From contig CBDCWT010000037.1 in assembly GCA_965223305.1 (NCBI GenBank), positions 90,298-154,297 on the forward strand: a stretch of 64,000 bases of DNA. Reading direction: 5' to 3'. The notes under the pieces are model-generated. The model worked only from the letters and a program-made list of their open reading frames with translations. It made no database searches and was not told the DNA's origin. Shown here piece after piece: positions 9,013 to 18,360 of the stretch. The DNA is from CBDCWT01 sp965223305. GTDB taxonomy: Bacteria > Planctomycetota > Planctomycetia > Pirellulales > Pirellulaceae. The position numbers were made by a program, and so were the translations under genes. The first letter of the stretch is position 1; every line of letters starts with the position of its first letter.

Positions 9013-9835
9013 CAGGCGTCTGAAGCCAGCGGGTAAGGCCGTGACCGATGGCGACCATCCGCGCAACCTTGCCTGGATCGAGGACGTAAGTCGTGATCAT
9101 TTCGCGGGCAGCAACCGGCATCGAGGCGGGCTGCTGCCTCAGGTGAGCGATGCTTGCGCCAGCCGCTTGAGCAAAATCTAGAGTATGCACGGTCGCGCGC
9201 TGGATCGTTCCATCTTGGTGGAGCGGGGAAAAGCCTGCATGGACAAGTGCAAGCAGACCGGGCCAGTGGGCCAGGTGCCGCCAGAGGGTTGCGAGACCTG
9301 AAACCGGTGGGGCGGCTCCAAAACGGTTGATATGTTGGAGAAGCGTCCACGTGTCCACCGCCATGTCAGCCTCAGCTAAAAGCGGAGGCAGCTCGGGCCA
9401 CGGCGGCAGCGCTGGTGGCACAGGATTATTGGGTGGCGCACCAGATGGCATCGCAATAAGACCTGTCAGTGCGATCAGGTTCAGGCCGTTGGAGCGGTTG
9501 TAGGCATCAATAATGGACAGGATCGCTGGCAGGTCGTGCGGCGATACGCCGGCGCAGGCAAGTTGGCCTGGAGCGAGCGGCTCCGGTATCGGCGGCAGCG
9601 CTTGCTCGCGGAGTTGCAGCAGTGCGGCTTCAGGCTGTCCCGTTTGGTAGAGTGGCTTGGCCGCCACCCAAGCCGCGGGCAGCCCAGCTGGAATAGCGAC
9701 CAGCGTTCGCCAGATCGAGGTCAGCAGTGGAAGCTGCATGGTCTCACGGATGTCCGCGAAGATCATGGCGGTTTCACCGGTCGCCTCGGCCTCGCTGATT
9801 GCTGAAACAGGGTCGAGACCGTAATTCCCACTCAT
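9005..9835 (-). CDS. DehI-like (group I haloacid dehalogenase family) protein
   Basis: A 276-residue, largely alpha-helical protein rich in Ala, Leu and Pro. The beginning (EAEATGETAMIFADIRETMQ, then IWRTLVAIP) and a second similar segment (LATLWRHLAHWP near residue 185) look like the two pseudo-repeats of the PF10778 DehI family, and YNRSNGLNLIALTGL is also reminiscent of that family. Group I dehalogenases hydrolyse 2-halocarboxylic acids by direct attack of water, without the aspartyl ester used by HAD enzymes. The gene overlaps a HAD-type dehalogenase-like gene downstream. I recognise the family from memory of its pattern; an alignment is needed to confirm the catalytic Asp and Asn. Confidence 0.6.
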   Translation of the reverse strand: MSGNYGLDPVSAISEAEATGETAMIFADIRETMQLPLLTSIWRTLVAIPAGLPAAWVAAKPLYQTGQPEAALLQLREQALPPIPEPLAPGQLACAGVSPHDLPAILSIIDAYNRSNGLNLIALTGLIAMPSGAPPNNPVPPALPPWPELPPLLAEADMAVDTWTLLQHINRFGAAPPVSGLATLWRHLAHWPGLLALVHAGFSPLHQDGTIQRATVHTLDFAQAAGASIAHLRQQPASMPVAAREMITTYVLDPGKVARMVAIGHGLTRWLQTPDE

Positions 9836-9919
9836 CAGTCCGTGTCTTTTTCTTTCCTGGCCGTGTCGCGTATTTATCTTTGACCCGCATCAAGGATCTA
9901 TCAACCGCCGACTCAGTGT

Positions 9920-10822
9920 TTAGGCTTGCTCGACGACGGAGCGCATGCGGTCTTCCAGCGGAAGGGGGCAAAAGTCGAACTCTCGGATGAACCGTGACGC
10001 GTCCGTCTTATAGGGATGGCCCGCGATCTTCGATTGCCCAAAGACGAATCGAATCTGCGGGTTCTGCGAAGCGACATGTGCCGCCATCTCACTGAAGGTC
10101 CAAGTCTGCGACGGCGAGTTGTAAACCGAAAATAAGATCTCTTTCGCCTCGACCAGGCGGACGGCCACGTCCGCAGCGTCGTCAATGTGAACGAGAGGTA
10201 GCGCTTGGTCCTCCCCAAACGGTACTTCGATCGTCGCGTGCGGTTGGCGAAGTTTCTCAAAGATGTCGGATCTCCACGGCGACGATGCACTCGCCGATCC
10301 CGGTCCGATCACGGAGGCAAACCGCACAGAAACGAAATCGAAGTCGCCGCGAGATTGGTACGCTGCTCCAAGGATCTCGACGTAGCGTTTGCTACCTCCG
10401 TACACGTCCTCGGGTGCAGCCGGGTACTCCTCGGAAACGCCACGAGGACCGGCGGCCTCTGCTACCGAACCGTAGACGGTAATCGAACTCCCATAAACGA
10501 TTCGTTTGACCTGAAACTTGGAAGCCAGTTCGAATAGGTTGACACTTCCCCCGACATTGACGTCTGAGGCCAGCTTTGGATTCTCGCCCGATGCGGTATT
10601 GAGCAGGGAAGCCAGGTGCACAATCGTATCAATGGAATGAGCCGCAAAAACGCGCGCGAGTGCATCTTCGTCGGATAGATCGCATTGAACGGTCGGCACC
10701 GAAACGTGTTCGCCATGCGAACCGATGCACGTCTTGTCCAAGGCGAGTACATCATTTCTTTCTTGCAATGCCGCGCACACGTGCTTGCCGATAAATCCGT
10801 TGCCACCGGTCACGAGAATCAC
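9920..10822 (-). CDS. NAD(P)-dependent epimerase/dehydratase (extended SDR)
   Basis: The N-terminus MILVTGGNGFIG is the GxxGxxG nucleotide-binding motif of extended short-chain dehydrogenases. The active-site YxxxK is at Y141-K145 (YGGSK), with the Ser in YGSSITVYG before it. At 300 residues it matches nucleotide-sugar epimerases or uronate dehydrogenase-like members. An acidic residue at the end of the second strand (ALDK) suggests NAD rather than NADP. It lies about 85 bases downstream of the unrelated DehI gene start region and is transcribed on the same strand, so co-transcription with the genes at 8.2-9.8 kb is possible but not shown. Confidence 0.85.
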   Translation of the reverse strand: MILVTGGNGFIGKHVCAALQERNDVLALDKTCIGSHGEHVSVPTVQCDLSDEDALARVFAAHSIDTIVHLASLLNTASGENPKLASDVNVGGSVNLFELASKFQVKRIVYGSSITVYGSVAEAAGPRGVSEEYPAAPEDVYGGSKRYVEILGAAYQSRGDFDFVSVRFASVIGPGSASASSPWRSDIFEKLRQPHATIEVPFGEDQALPLVHIDDAADVAVRLVEAKEILFSVYNSPSQTWTFSEMAAHVASQNPQIRFVFGQSKIAGHPYKTDASRFIREFDFCPLPLEDRMRSVVEQA

Positions 10823-10972
10823 TGCGACACTCCATCCGAGTCATCGGTTAGTTCGCCGCTTCGAGAGCGGGCTTCTACCAATAGGCTCTGTATGACAGAA
10901 AAATCGGGACAGAAAGATAGCTAAGCTCCGCGCATTGCGCGTCAATGAAAGTCGCGACGAGCCCTTGAACGA

Positions 10973-11533
10973 CTACGCTCGCCGTCCCTTTACCGGTCGA
11001 ATTGTCAGGAGCGCTACTACTAGGCCGACAAGTCCGCCAAGATAGCTTGCATTGTGAATGTAGGCTACGCGGACAAAGGCCCACATATCCGTGATCGCGT
11101 ATCTCTCGAAGGCCCACCCCCATGATGAGTAGTCACCATCGGGTCCGCGCCAAAGTCCATAGACGAATCCACCAATTCCGAACAAGAGGCCAGTGCCAAA
11201 GACGATTCCGAATGCCTTGATGATCTGCCAATTGGCCTTCGTCCGAGGTTGGTTTGGAATCATCCGACGTGCAATGAACCACGCAATGATGAAGCCAACC
11301 CACCATGTGGCCAGAAACCCAATTGTCGCGGCGAAAACGCGATCGCCAAGACCGACGTCGGCATACGAAAACTGTCGGAACTTCAAGTTGGTAAAGTACT
11401 CCGACGAGATCGAATAAGTGATCTGGTCGTGCAGGATACCGTAGCCGCCGGCAATGATGGCGCCTAGTAATGCCCACCCGAAGATGCGAGGCAGGTCAGC
11501 CAAGGCGATTCGTGGAATCAAGTATCTTAGCAT
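10973..11533 (-). CDS. Hypothetical integral membrane protein (186 aa)
   Basis: No characterised family is recognised. Four hydrophobic segments are visible at about residues 18-38, 66-90, 105-130 and 163-180, with the charged loop IARRMIPNQPRTK between the second and third. The region DQITYSISSEYFTNLKF between spans one and two looks conserved in kind with other planctomycete hypothetical proteins. The gene follows another small membrane protein gene on the same strand by about 50 bases, so the two may form an operon. Confidence 0.7.
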   Translation of the reverse strand: MLRYLIPRIALADLPRIFGWALLGAIIAGGYGILHDQITYSISSEYFTNLKFRQFSYADVGLGDRVFAATIGFLATWWVGFIIAWFIARRMIPNQPRTKANWQIIKAFGIVFGTGLLFGIGGFVYGLWRGPDGDYSSWGWAFERYAITDMWAFVRVAYIHNASYLGGLVGLVVALLTIRPVKGRRA

Positions 11534-11584
11534 CGGTCTGGCGCAACCGCATCGAGGCCTGGTATTGGTTCTCCATGAGTTGAC

Positions 11585-11968
11585 TCAAGGACTCAAAGTG
11601 CTGTCAGACAGCCTCCGTCGAACTCGTCGGCACACATAGGCTCCGACGAACGAGGTCATGTAACCGACGATGAAGATACCCACGTGTCGTCCCGAAGTGA
11701 AGGTAGCGAAAGTCAATGCTGCCATGGGAATCACCGCGCCGATGCAGGCGGCGTTCACGTCCGCGCTGCCGTGAACCACACCTACGACTAGCGCTCCAAT
11801 CACGACCAGATTCACCCAGGCGGCGATTAAGAGAATGATGCCAAGCACCAATTCGACACCAAGATAGTGCGAAACGCCTGCCACGAGGCAGAACGCCGTA
11901 ACCGCGAGCAACAGAGTGCGGAGACTGAACTTACCGGAAGTCGTTGTTGTTGCAGCTTGGTCCATCAC
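11585..11968 (-). CDS. Small hypothetical membrane protein (127 aa)
   Basis: It starts with a short Thr-rich segment, then FSLRTLLLAVTAFCL, a first-helix pattern that recurs in many planctomycete membrane proteins. Three more hydrophobic helices follow (about 40-65, 72-90 and 95-110) and the chain ends with a basic tail CRRVRRRL. It is likely inner-membrane with the basic tail in the cytoplasm. The next gene downstream is another membrane protein about 50 bases away. Function unknown. Confidence 0.6.
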   Translation of the reverse strand: MMDQAATTTTSGKFSLRTLLLAVTAFCLVAGVSHYLGVELVLGIILLIAAWVNLVVIGALVVGVVHGSADVNAACIGAVIPMAALTFATFTSGRHVGIFIVGYMTSFVGAYVCRRVRRRLSDSTLSP

Positions 11969-12381
11969 AGCTCACTCGTCACACAAGTCGTCGACCGGCA
12001 CGGCCCACTGGGGCCCGAGCCATTCTATCCACAGAGGCGGAAATCCGAAAAAGTCTGGGGCGGCCCAACCGTTGGCAACCGATTCAAACTCCCTTATTGT
12101 TGCGTTGGAGACATCAGCGGCAAAGGGCAGATCAACGCTGCGGGTGCTTCTCGCATCGCCCAGTTTGCCGCTTTTGATCGAGGTGCCCCGAGACTCGGCA
12201 GGTCCCGCGAAGGGCGCAAATCACGGGCCTTTTGAATCCAGGGCTTCGTGATGGGACCCATCCCACTTTGGTTGATCGCCCCACCAGTCCGTCGCAAAGT
12301 GGTAACCTGGGACAATGCCGCGTTCGACTTCCCGGCCGTCGAGAACAGCACTTCGCGCCCTCCGCCCGCAAGTTAACCGGG
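11969..12381. other. Intergenic stretch without a convincing gene
   Basis: Several overlapping short frames exist on both strands, but none shows a domain, a signal peptide or balanced composition. Together with the haem-protein tail at its right end it is best read as degraded coding DNA. Confidence 0.4.
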
Positions 12382-12457
12382 TCCGCTATTGGATAAGCTG
12401 GACGCCAACGAGATCCGCGACGTGATTGCATACCTGCTCGCAGGAGACAAATCGTGA
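12382..12457 (+). pseudogene. Remnant of a planctomycete haem-binding (cytochrome c-like) protein C-terminus
   Basis: In the frame that ends at the TGA at 12455-12457 about 24 codons read LLDKLDANEIRDVIAYLLAG and a few more, which is how many secreted planctomycete proteins with a C-terminal haem domain end. An in-frame TAA lies directly upstream, so only the tail survives. The stop overlaps the ATG of the next gene (TGATG). Confidence 0.5.
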
Positions 12458-13812
12458 TGCCTACTGAGCTCAAACTCAAGCTGTGCGTGTTGAGTATGCG
12501 ATCGATGGACGTGCGACAATCGGAACGTAGTACTTCAGGTACTTCACGCCCTCAGCACAGTGGCTGGGCCAACGTTCCGGCATCCAACACTGGCAGTTCA
12601 CGGAACGTCAACAGTAGAGTGTTGCTGCTTCCGGTTGTGCTGTTAGGTGTCCTGGTCGTTAGCTCGAGAGCCGCCGACGCGCAGCGGCACGGCAGCGGTG
12701 GTGCGAAGGTGAGTAGCGTTGGCCTGAGGCTCGGGGTCAATCGTCCCAACTTGGAGTGGTTCAGCGGCGGGGACTTGGGGCAGCAGAAGCAAGTTCTAGA
12801 CAGGATGCGCCGCGCCGGAGCAACACGCGTTCGGCTTGCTCTTCAGCTCCCGTATGAGAACGCGTTGGAGCACGTCCACCATTGCAACGAGCTGGGCATG
12901 GCTGTGACTATTTGGATTGGGGCGGCGGACCCGTCGTTCTATTCGGAAAAGGCCGTCAAACGAAAGGGCATTGCCAATCCTGGCGGACAGTTTCCCTTGC
13001 TCTGGGATCAATATCGCCTGGCAGATCTCGACATCCGGGGTTTCCGGCGAGTCGTTGGCGGTTTCCTGCGCGCCTGCCGGGACCGAGGCGCACGGATCGA
13101 AGCCTTGCAGATCATGAACGAGGTCAACTGGGCTGACTTCAACGGGGACTTGCCCGTTGTTGAGGGTGGCTGGTTCGTCGATGACACGACGGCCTGGGAT
13201 GACGAACGCTTTATCGTCGTGCGGGAGGGAGTCCGCAGGTGCGGTGAGGCCATCAAGACAGCCCGTGCGCTCGCCGATGAGATCTACGGTCCGGGACAAG
13301 TCAAGATTCTAACCCCTGGGATGGCCGATCCCCCCGATTCATGGGTGAGGTCTGTGAACGGTTCGATCGTGCGGTCGACGCTTTACCTGCAACTCCTTCG
13401 CGGCAGACATGCTCGGCAGCTTAACGCGCAGGACTACCTGACGTTCGCCGATGGTATTGGCGTACATATCTACCCTGCCGTTGCCGATACCGCACTTGAA
13501 AAAGGCAGGGACACAGCGCTGCAGCAGATCCAGGAGCGGATGAATCCAATTCTGGACCGAGTAGGAACGGACCTCCCGTACTGGATAACGGAGTGGGGCT
13601 ACCCGAGGCACATGTTCGGCAGCCCCCCTGACGAATCGAAGCGACTGGCGCAGTTTCGTTACTTCCTGGATGCTGTCAAGCTCTACCGACCCGGCCAGAT
13701 CACCTGGGGACACATCATGCTCTTCAATTTCGATATGATGCCCCAGTACGATGTCTACGACGACGGTCGGTTGCTCGAGAGTGGCGAGATCCTCAAGTCG
13801 ACCGAGTACTGA
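12457..13812 (+). CDS. Secreted TIM-barrel glycoside hydrolase-like protein (clan GH-A type)
   Basis: After a long basic leader and a hydrophobic stretch (VLLLPVVLLGVLVVSS, cleavage near ADA) comes a barrel with strands of the clan GH-A pattern. MNEVNW gives the acid/base Glu at residue 222 and YWITEWGYP the nucleophile Glu at 379, on strands 4 and 7. VHIYP between them fits a further substrate strand. A GTG lies directly before the ATG, so the start may be 12454. It resembles GH39/GH5-like hypothetical proteins, but I cannot assign a numbered family. Predicted role: polysaccharide cleavage outside the cytoplasm. Confidence 0.7.
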   Translation: MPTELKLKLCVLSMRSMDVRQSERSTSGTSRPQHSGWANVPASNTGSSRNVNSRVLLLPVVLLGVLVVSSRAADAQRHGSGGAKVSSVGLRLGVNRPNLEWFSGGDLGQQKQVLDRMRRAGATRVRLALQLPYENALEHVHHCNELGMAVTIWIGAADPSFYSEKAVKRKGIANPGGQFPLLWDQYRLADLDIRGFRRVVGGFLRACRDRGARIEALQIMNEVNWADFNGDLPVVEGGWFVDDTTAWDDERFIVVREGVRRCGEAIKTARALADEIYGPGQVKILTPGMADPPDSWVRSVNGSIVRSTLYLQLLRGRHARQLNAQDYLTFADGIGVHIYPAVADTALEKGRDTALQQIQERMNPILDRVGTDLPYWITEWGYPRHMFGSPPDESKRLAQFRYFLDAVKLYRPGQITWGHIMLFNFDMMPQYDVYDDGRLLESGEILKSTEY

Positions 13813-13988
13813 GCGTTGATCGGCTACCGCTCGACTCTGCTACGAACCTCGCCGAACAACGCAGAGAACGGGAGCGCGGAAAACGGTAGCCGATCCCGGC
13901 GAGGACCCTGCTCCGACGTGTTCGTGATCACGTCTCCTAGCACAGAACGACTGGGAGAAGAATTGACCGGCCATACAGGCGCAGCGCG

Positions 13989-16900
13989 CTACAGATCGAG
14001 TTGATCCAAGCCACCGTCAAGCAACAGTTGGTCAACCTGCCGCTCAATTGGAACGGCGAACTCACGGTCCGCCGCCTCACGCGTCTCTGGTGCCGGTGTG
14101 GGTTGCACGATGTCGCTAAGTAGCAGTTCGACCTCCTGCTGTCGTTGCTCGTTCAAGGTCACAAGCTCATCGCTCTTACCAAACAAGTCGTCATGAATAG
14201 TTGCTCCAGCGACCGCTGCTTCGCCCTCTGCAGCCTGCTGGGAAATATCATTCAGCCGATTGATCACCACAAGCACATCGCCCGAGGAGTGAAAACCGTC
14301 GCCATTTGTATCGAGGAATCGAACTCGACCCTCGATTCGTAGGTCGCTTTCCTTCAGCTGCCGAGCACCACGCTCGTTGAGTCGGTTGATTCCGAACAAC
14401 GCGTCAAGGGGCGCCAACGTGCCATCTCCATCCGTATCATATTGGTTCTGCTGGTTTTGGTAGCGACTGACAACCCGCACTGTCAGATCGGCAGTATGCA
14501 AATCGCCGTTCTCGCCCACGACGGTATAAGTCAAGCGATCGGTCCCGATGAAGTTTGCCGGTGGAGTATAGAGGATGTGACGGCCGTCAGCTGACGCTTC
14601 TACAACACCTTCCACCGAGCTATTCGACACGCTGTTGATCCTGAGCGCGGTATCGAGATCGTTGGCCAACACGTCAAGGGACTGCTCCTGTGATTCGCTC
14701 TCGATCTTGAATTCGTCGGCTTGGGTCGGGTTGACCGATGCCGTGACAATTTTCAGCGTAGCTCGGCCGAAACTGACCTTGGCAGCCGGCAGGCTGGCGA
14801 CCTCGGCGTCTGTGAAGTCAACTTGCCCGCCCGGCACGGGATCATTCAAGCCGTAAACTACGAAGTCGTGGATAGGAAGGTCGTCAGCAGGATTACCCGC
14901 AAAAACTACTTCGCCAGCGCTCGTCGCCTCGAAGTCCAACGCAAATAGTAGGAACTCACCTCCACCGATAGGCTCCAAGCTTGACGTAAACGCGCCGGCT
15001 TCATCGATCAGGCCCGCGTTCGATATGTCTCCGGACTTTCCGTTGTTGTAGAGATCTCCAAAGGTAATTTCTCCGGCGGTTGCAACCAAGGTCGGGTCGT
15101 ACTCGACGTCCGCGTATGCAGCAAAAACACCACGCGGCTGCTGGCGCACGTCCTCGACAGAGGCCCGCAGCATAAAGCGATCGCCGACGGTGACCGATTT
15201 AACCCGATCTCCGCTCGAATCAACTACTTCCAATCTCACCCGCACGATGGCGTCTGTTACTTCGGTCACGTGGATCTCGACTGTGGTCTCTTCAGAAGTG
15301 AACTCTCCATCCGTGGCCCGGTAGCCGAACGAGTCAGTACCCACGAAGTCTGCAACCGGACGGTAAGACAGCGAGCCATCTTCCGCAAGCGTCAGTTCAC
15401 CGTGCAGAGGCGCCGTCACCAACTCGACCGTGAGTGCGTCTCCGTCCGGATCATAGTCGTTGGCTAGGGCACCCTCCCCTGCAGCCACCGTTAAAGCACC
15501 GTTGACTCCCACCGTGTAGGAATCAGAGACAGCTATCGGAGCGTCGTCATCGACCGGGTGGACGGTAAGCGACACGACGGTCAACCCCGACACCGAGTTT
15601 CCGTTGGACGCGCGATAGCTAAACCGATCCGCGCCTGCGAAGTCAGCTTCCGGAGTGTATATGAACGAGCCGTCCTGCGTCAGCTCGACAGCGCCGTGTG
15701 CCGGCGGTTGGACAATCTGCGCAACCAGCGGTACGACATTGGGGTCGCTATCGTTTGCCAGCACACCCTCTGCGCGGTCGACTTCGAGCCGCTGGTCCTC
15801 GATGCCCTCGTAGGTGTCCGCCACTGTTTGAGGAGCATCCACGGGCAATTCGCCGATTGTGACAATCGCCTCACCATATTGTATGCGACCAGCTGGTACC
15901 GGTACGTTGCGGCCCAGCAGCAGAACATCATGCTGAGGAAGCTCATCTGCAGCGTCCGCGGTGATGACAAGTTGCCCTTTTTGAAGCCCCACGAGAGGAA
16001 TTCGCATGACCAACTCTGCGGCAGTTGCGGTCTGCACCGTGCTGTTGTTTCGCGCCGCCCCCACCTCGTCGATGAGTCCAGCAGTGAGACCGTCTCCGGA
16101 CTGCGCAATGGGAAAGCTCTCGCCAAACGAAATGTCGCCAAGAACACTCGCCAGTGCGCCGTCGAAAGAGATGTCCGTGAACGCCGCAAAGACACCTTGC
16201 GGCTGCGAGCGCAGATCCGCTGCAATCACCTCAAGAAAGAACTCGTCACCAATCGGTATCGCGTCGACTTCAGCTCCAGAGGCGTCAACAACTTTGAGCC
16301 TGAGGGCAACCAGATCCTCGCCTAGCTGATCAACAATCGCGTCCACGTCTGCAATCGACAGTTTGTTATCGCCGGTCACGTCGAGGAAGGGTGGCGGTGG
16401 GCTGTCCGTGCCGGCGTCCAGCGTCCGCGCTCCCCCGGCCTTGAGGGACTGGGCAACGAGCTCCCCGTCGAGAGGGGTTACAAAACCATCGTCATTGACA
16501 TCGAAGCGGTTTGTTGGGTTTTGCCAGGCTGGCTTTCTCGTTTCGGTCGGCACCGTGTCAGGATCGATGCGAATCGCCACGGTTGCGACGCGTTGATGCT
16601 CGCCATCATCAACGACATAGTAGAAACGATCAGAGTTGACTGAGGGCAGGTGCCTCTGCTCGTAGACAAAGGACCCGTCCTCCCGGAAAACCAGTTCACC
16701 TTGGGTCGGGGCCTGAATTAGGCGGGCCGTGAGTGGACCGGAGTTAAGAGTCGAGTCGTTCGCCAACACCCCCGATTCGGCGTCGACAACCAGCGTCCCA
16801 TTCGCAGCAACGACGTAGAGGTCATCCGTCGGCTCCGGAGCAACATACTGGGCATCTGTGATGTCGATTGTTGTGGTCCCGCCGAAGTCAATCTCGCCGT

Positions 16901-17747
16901 GCGTGAGGAAGTCCAGAGGTCCCCTCTCGGCTTGGTTCCACTGGGCCGCAGGCCAAGGGCTGCTGTTAAAATCGCCGTGACCCGTCGGTCGTGCTGCACC
17001 GAACTCGATCACGCCCGGTTCTTCTGACCAAAACGGTGCACGAAACAACAAGGTCTCGTCGTTCACCGCGCCTTGCCGCACGTCCCGCAGCGAGCCAACG
17101 GTCAAAGCTTCCGACCCAGCGGTCGAAATCGCCAGTGAGCGGAAGCCGTCGCCATCCAGCACCGGGAGAACAAAGTGCAAGGGGGCACTCGGATGCACGA
17201 CGTCCAGTGCTGACATGGCGACCCCAAAGTCGGGATCAGTACTCAAGTGGTCAACGTATCCACGGAGCTCCAGGAGTGTGCCAACGGGAGCGGAGTCGAC
17301 GGATTCGCCGTCCAGATTGACCACCTCCAAGCGGTAGCGAACGACATCCGCCAACGCCTCGTGTGTGCCGATCGTTACAGTTGCCACAGCAGACGCACGA
17401 TCGCCTCCCTCGATTCGATAGGAGAAGCTGTCGACGCCAGCGAACGTCTCGTTCGGGGAGTAGTCAAACGAGCCGTCAACCCGGAATTCCACTGTGCCTT
17501 GTGCAGGCTCCGAGACTAGGACTGCTTGGTGTCGATCGCGGTCCCATTCTCGGTCATTCGTCAGCACCGAGAAGCGCTGGGGAACTTCGAGCGGCGAGTC
17601 TGGCGTCAGCGTATAGGTGTCGTCGAAGACAACAGGCACCGCTGTCGTCAGAGCCAGACGTTGTTCGAGCCTCTCGAACCGCAGCTTGTCTAACCGCCCT
17701 CCGCGCTGTGAACGCTTCGCCCGCTGTCGTTTTCGTTTGGCAGTCAT
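13989..17747 (-). CDS. Large LEPR-XLL surface protein with cohesin-like modules, cadherin-like domains and dockerin repeats
   Basis: The start at 17747 gives a basic N-terminus followed by FERLEQRLAL (residues 24-33), the LEPR-XLL signature of planctomycete surface proteins; the frame extends to 18362 only through intergenic repeats. Cadherin/Ig-like domains (VLANDS starts, SFGYRATDG ends) lie at about 38-125, 300-395, 640-830 and 1005-1090. Three cohesin-like modules (RLEVVD..G, VFAAYADVEYD, LIDE.GA) lie at about 134-290, 479-625 and 834-985. Dockerin-type EF loops (DVNDDGFVTPLD, DTDGDGTLAPLD, DTNGDGFHSSGD) lie at 414-465 and 1099-1155. Likely a calcium-dependent extracellular structural or adhesion protein of 1252 residues. 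Confidence 0.85.
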   Translation of the reverse strand: MTAKRKRQRAKRSQRGGRLDKLRFERLEQRLALTTAVPVVFDDTYTLTPDSPLEVPQRFSVLTNDREWDRDRHQAVLVSEPAQGTVEFRVDGSFDYSPNETFAGVDSFSYRIEGGDRASAVATVTIGTHEALADVVRYRLEVVNLDGESVDSAPVGTLLELRGYVDHLSTDPDFGVAMSALDVVHPSAPLHFVLPVLDGDGFRSLAISTAGSEALTVGSLRDVRQGAVNDETLLFRAPFWSEEPGVIEFGAARPTGHGDFNSSPWPAAQWNQAERGPLDFLTHGEIDFGGTTTIDITDAQYVAPEPTDDLYVVAANGTLVVDAESGVLANDSTLNSGPLTARLIQAPTQGELVFREDGSFVYEQRHLPSVNSDRFYYVVDDGEHQRVATVAIRIDPDTVPTETRKPAWQNPTNRFDVNDDGFVTPLDGELVAQSLKAGGARTLDAGTDSPPPPFLDVTGDNKLSIADVDAIVDQLGEDLVALRLKVVDASGAEVDAIPIGDEFFLEVIAADLRSQPQGVFAAFTDISFDGALASVLGDISFGESFPIAQSGDGLTAGLIDEVGAARNNSTVQTATAAELVMRIPLVGLQKGQLVITADAADELPQHDVLLLGRNVPVPAGRIQYGEAIVTIGELPVDAPQTVADTYEGIEDQRLEVDRAEGVLANDSDPNVVPLVAQIVQPPAHGAVELTQDGSFIYTPEADFAGADRFSYRASNGNSVSGLTVVSLTVHPVDDDAPIAVSDSYTVGVNGALTVAAGEGALANDYDPDGDALTVELVTAPLHGELTLAEDGSLSYRPVADFVGTDSFGYRATDGEFTSEETTVEIHVTEVTDAIVRVRLEVVDSSGDRVKSVTVGDRFMLRASVEDVRQQPRGVFAAYADVEYDPTLVATAGEITFGDLYNNGKSGDISNAGLIDEAGAFTSSLEPIGGGEFLLFALDFEATSAGEVVFAGNPADDLPIHDFVVYGLNDPVPGGQVDFTDAEVASLPAAKVSFGRATLKIVTASVNPTQADEFKIESESQEQSLDVLANDLDTALRINSVSNSSVEGVVEASADGRHILYTPPANFIGTDRLTYTVVGENGDLHTADLTVRVVSRYQNQQNQYDTDGDGTLAPLDALFGINRLNERGARQLKESDLRIEGRVRFLDTNGDGFHSSGDVLVVINRLNDISQQAAEGEAAVAGATIHDDLFGKSDELVTLNEQRQQEVELLLSDIVQPTPAPETREAADREFAVPIERQVDQLLLDGGLDQLDL

Positions 17748-17934
17748 CTCAGTTTCCCTTGCAGTAGATCTTGTGCCGGCGAGGCGGTAGGGCGGAGTCC
17801 GGCCGACAGGGTCCTCTATGGCTATAAACCGGGAACAACGACGCTTGTCACGATCGAACCTGCTCTTCCACCGGGGACCCAGTCGAAAGCTCGAAGCGGG
17901 GGCTGTGTAGTTACGTCTTTTCGCCGCCTGGCGG

Positions 17935-18240
17935 GCGTTGGATTGGTGTGTTTTTCGTAAGCGCGAAGCGTCAGCGAGGGGGTTCGTGCACCATCGCAAG
18001 TTGTTCCCCAGCTTACGCCTTTTGCGTTTTTCGCCTTTCTGTAGGGACAAGATGTCGAATTCAATCGCGTCTTTCGTAACCCGACGCGTCAGCGAGGGGA
18101 AAGTTGGTGTACCAACGTGGGTAATTCCCTCGCTTACGCTTCGGGTTCCGATTGGGCCAAGAGCGCAACGTCGAAGAGCGTCAGCGAGGGGGAGTTGGTG
18201 TGCCAACGCAAGTTGTAGGCCGGAACCAGTGGCGGGAAAG
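17935..18240. repeat. Palindromic 'agcgtcagcgaggg' intergenic repeats
   Basis: At least three units with gcg-aagcgtcagcgaggg, a ttggtgtaccaac core and a return arm ccctcgcttacgcttcgggtt. The same element occurs near 46.9-47.1 kb. When translated it yields the spurious string RSVSEG, which explains the false N-terminal extension of the surface protein frame. The rest of 17748-17934 shows nothing I can name. Confidence 0.8.
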
Positions 18241-18360
18241 AGAATCAGGTCGTGTCGCGGTGCGACCTGCCTTTGCTGTTCTCCGATAGAGCCTGGTCCC
18301 GCGGGGCGATCCGATGCTAGAATGCACTGGTTGGTGTTGTCGGGGAGGCGTCGGTAGCTC

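Noticed and set aside
12132..12479. A 115-codon minus-strand frame before the glycosidase gene
   Set aside because: No domain or signal; it overlaps other frames of the same kind and the haem-protein remnant on the plus strand.
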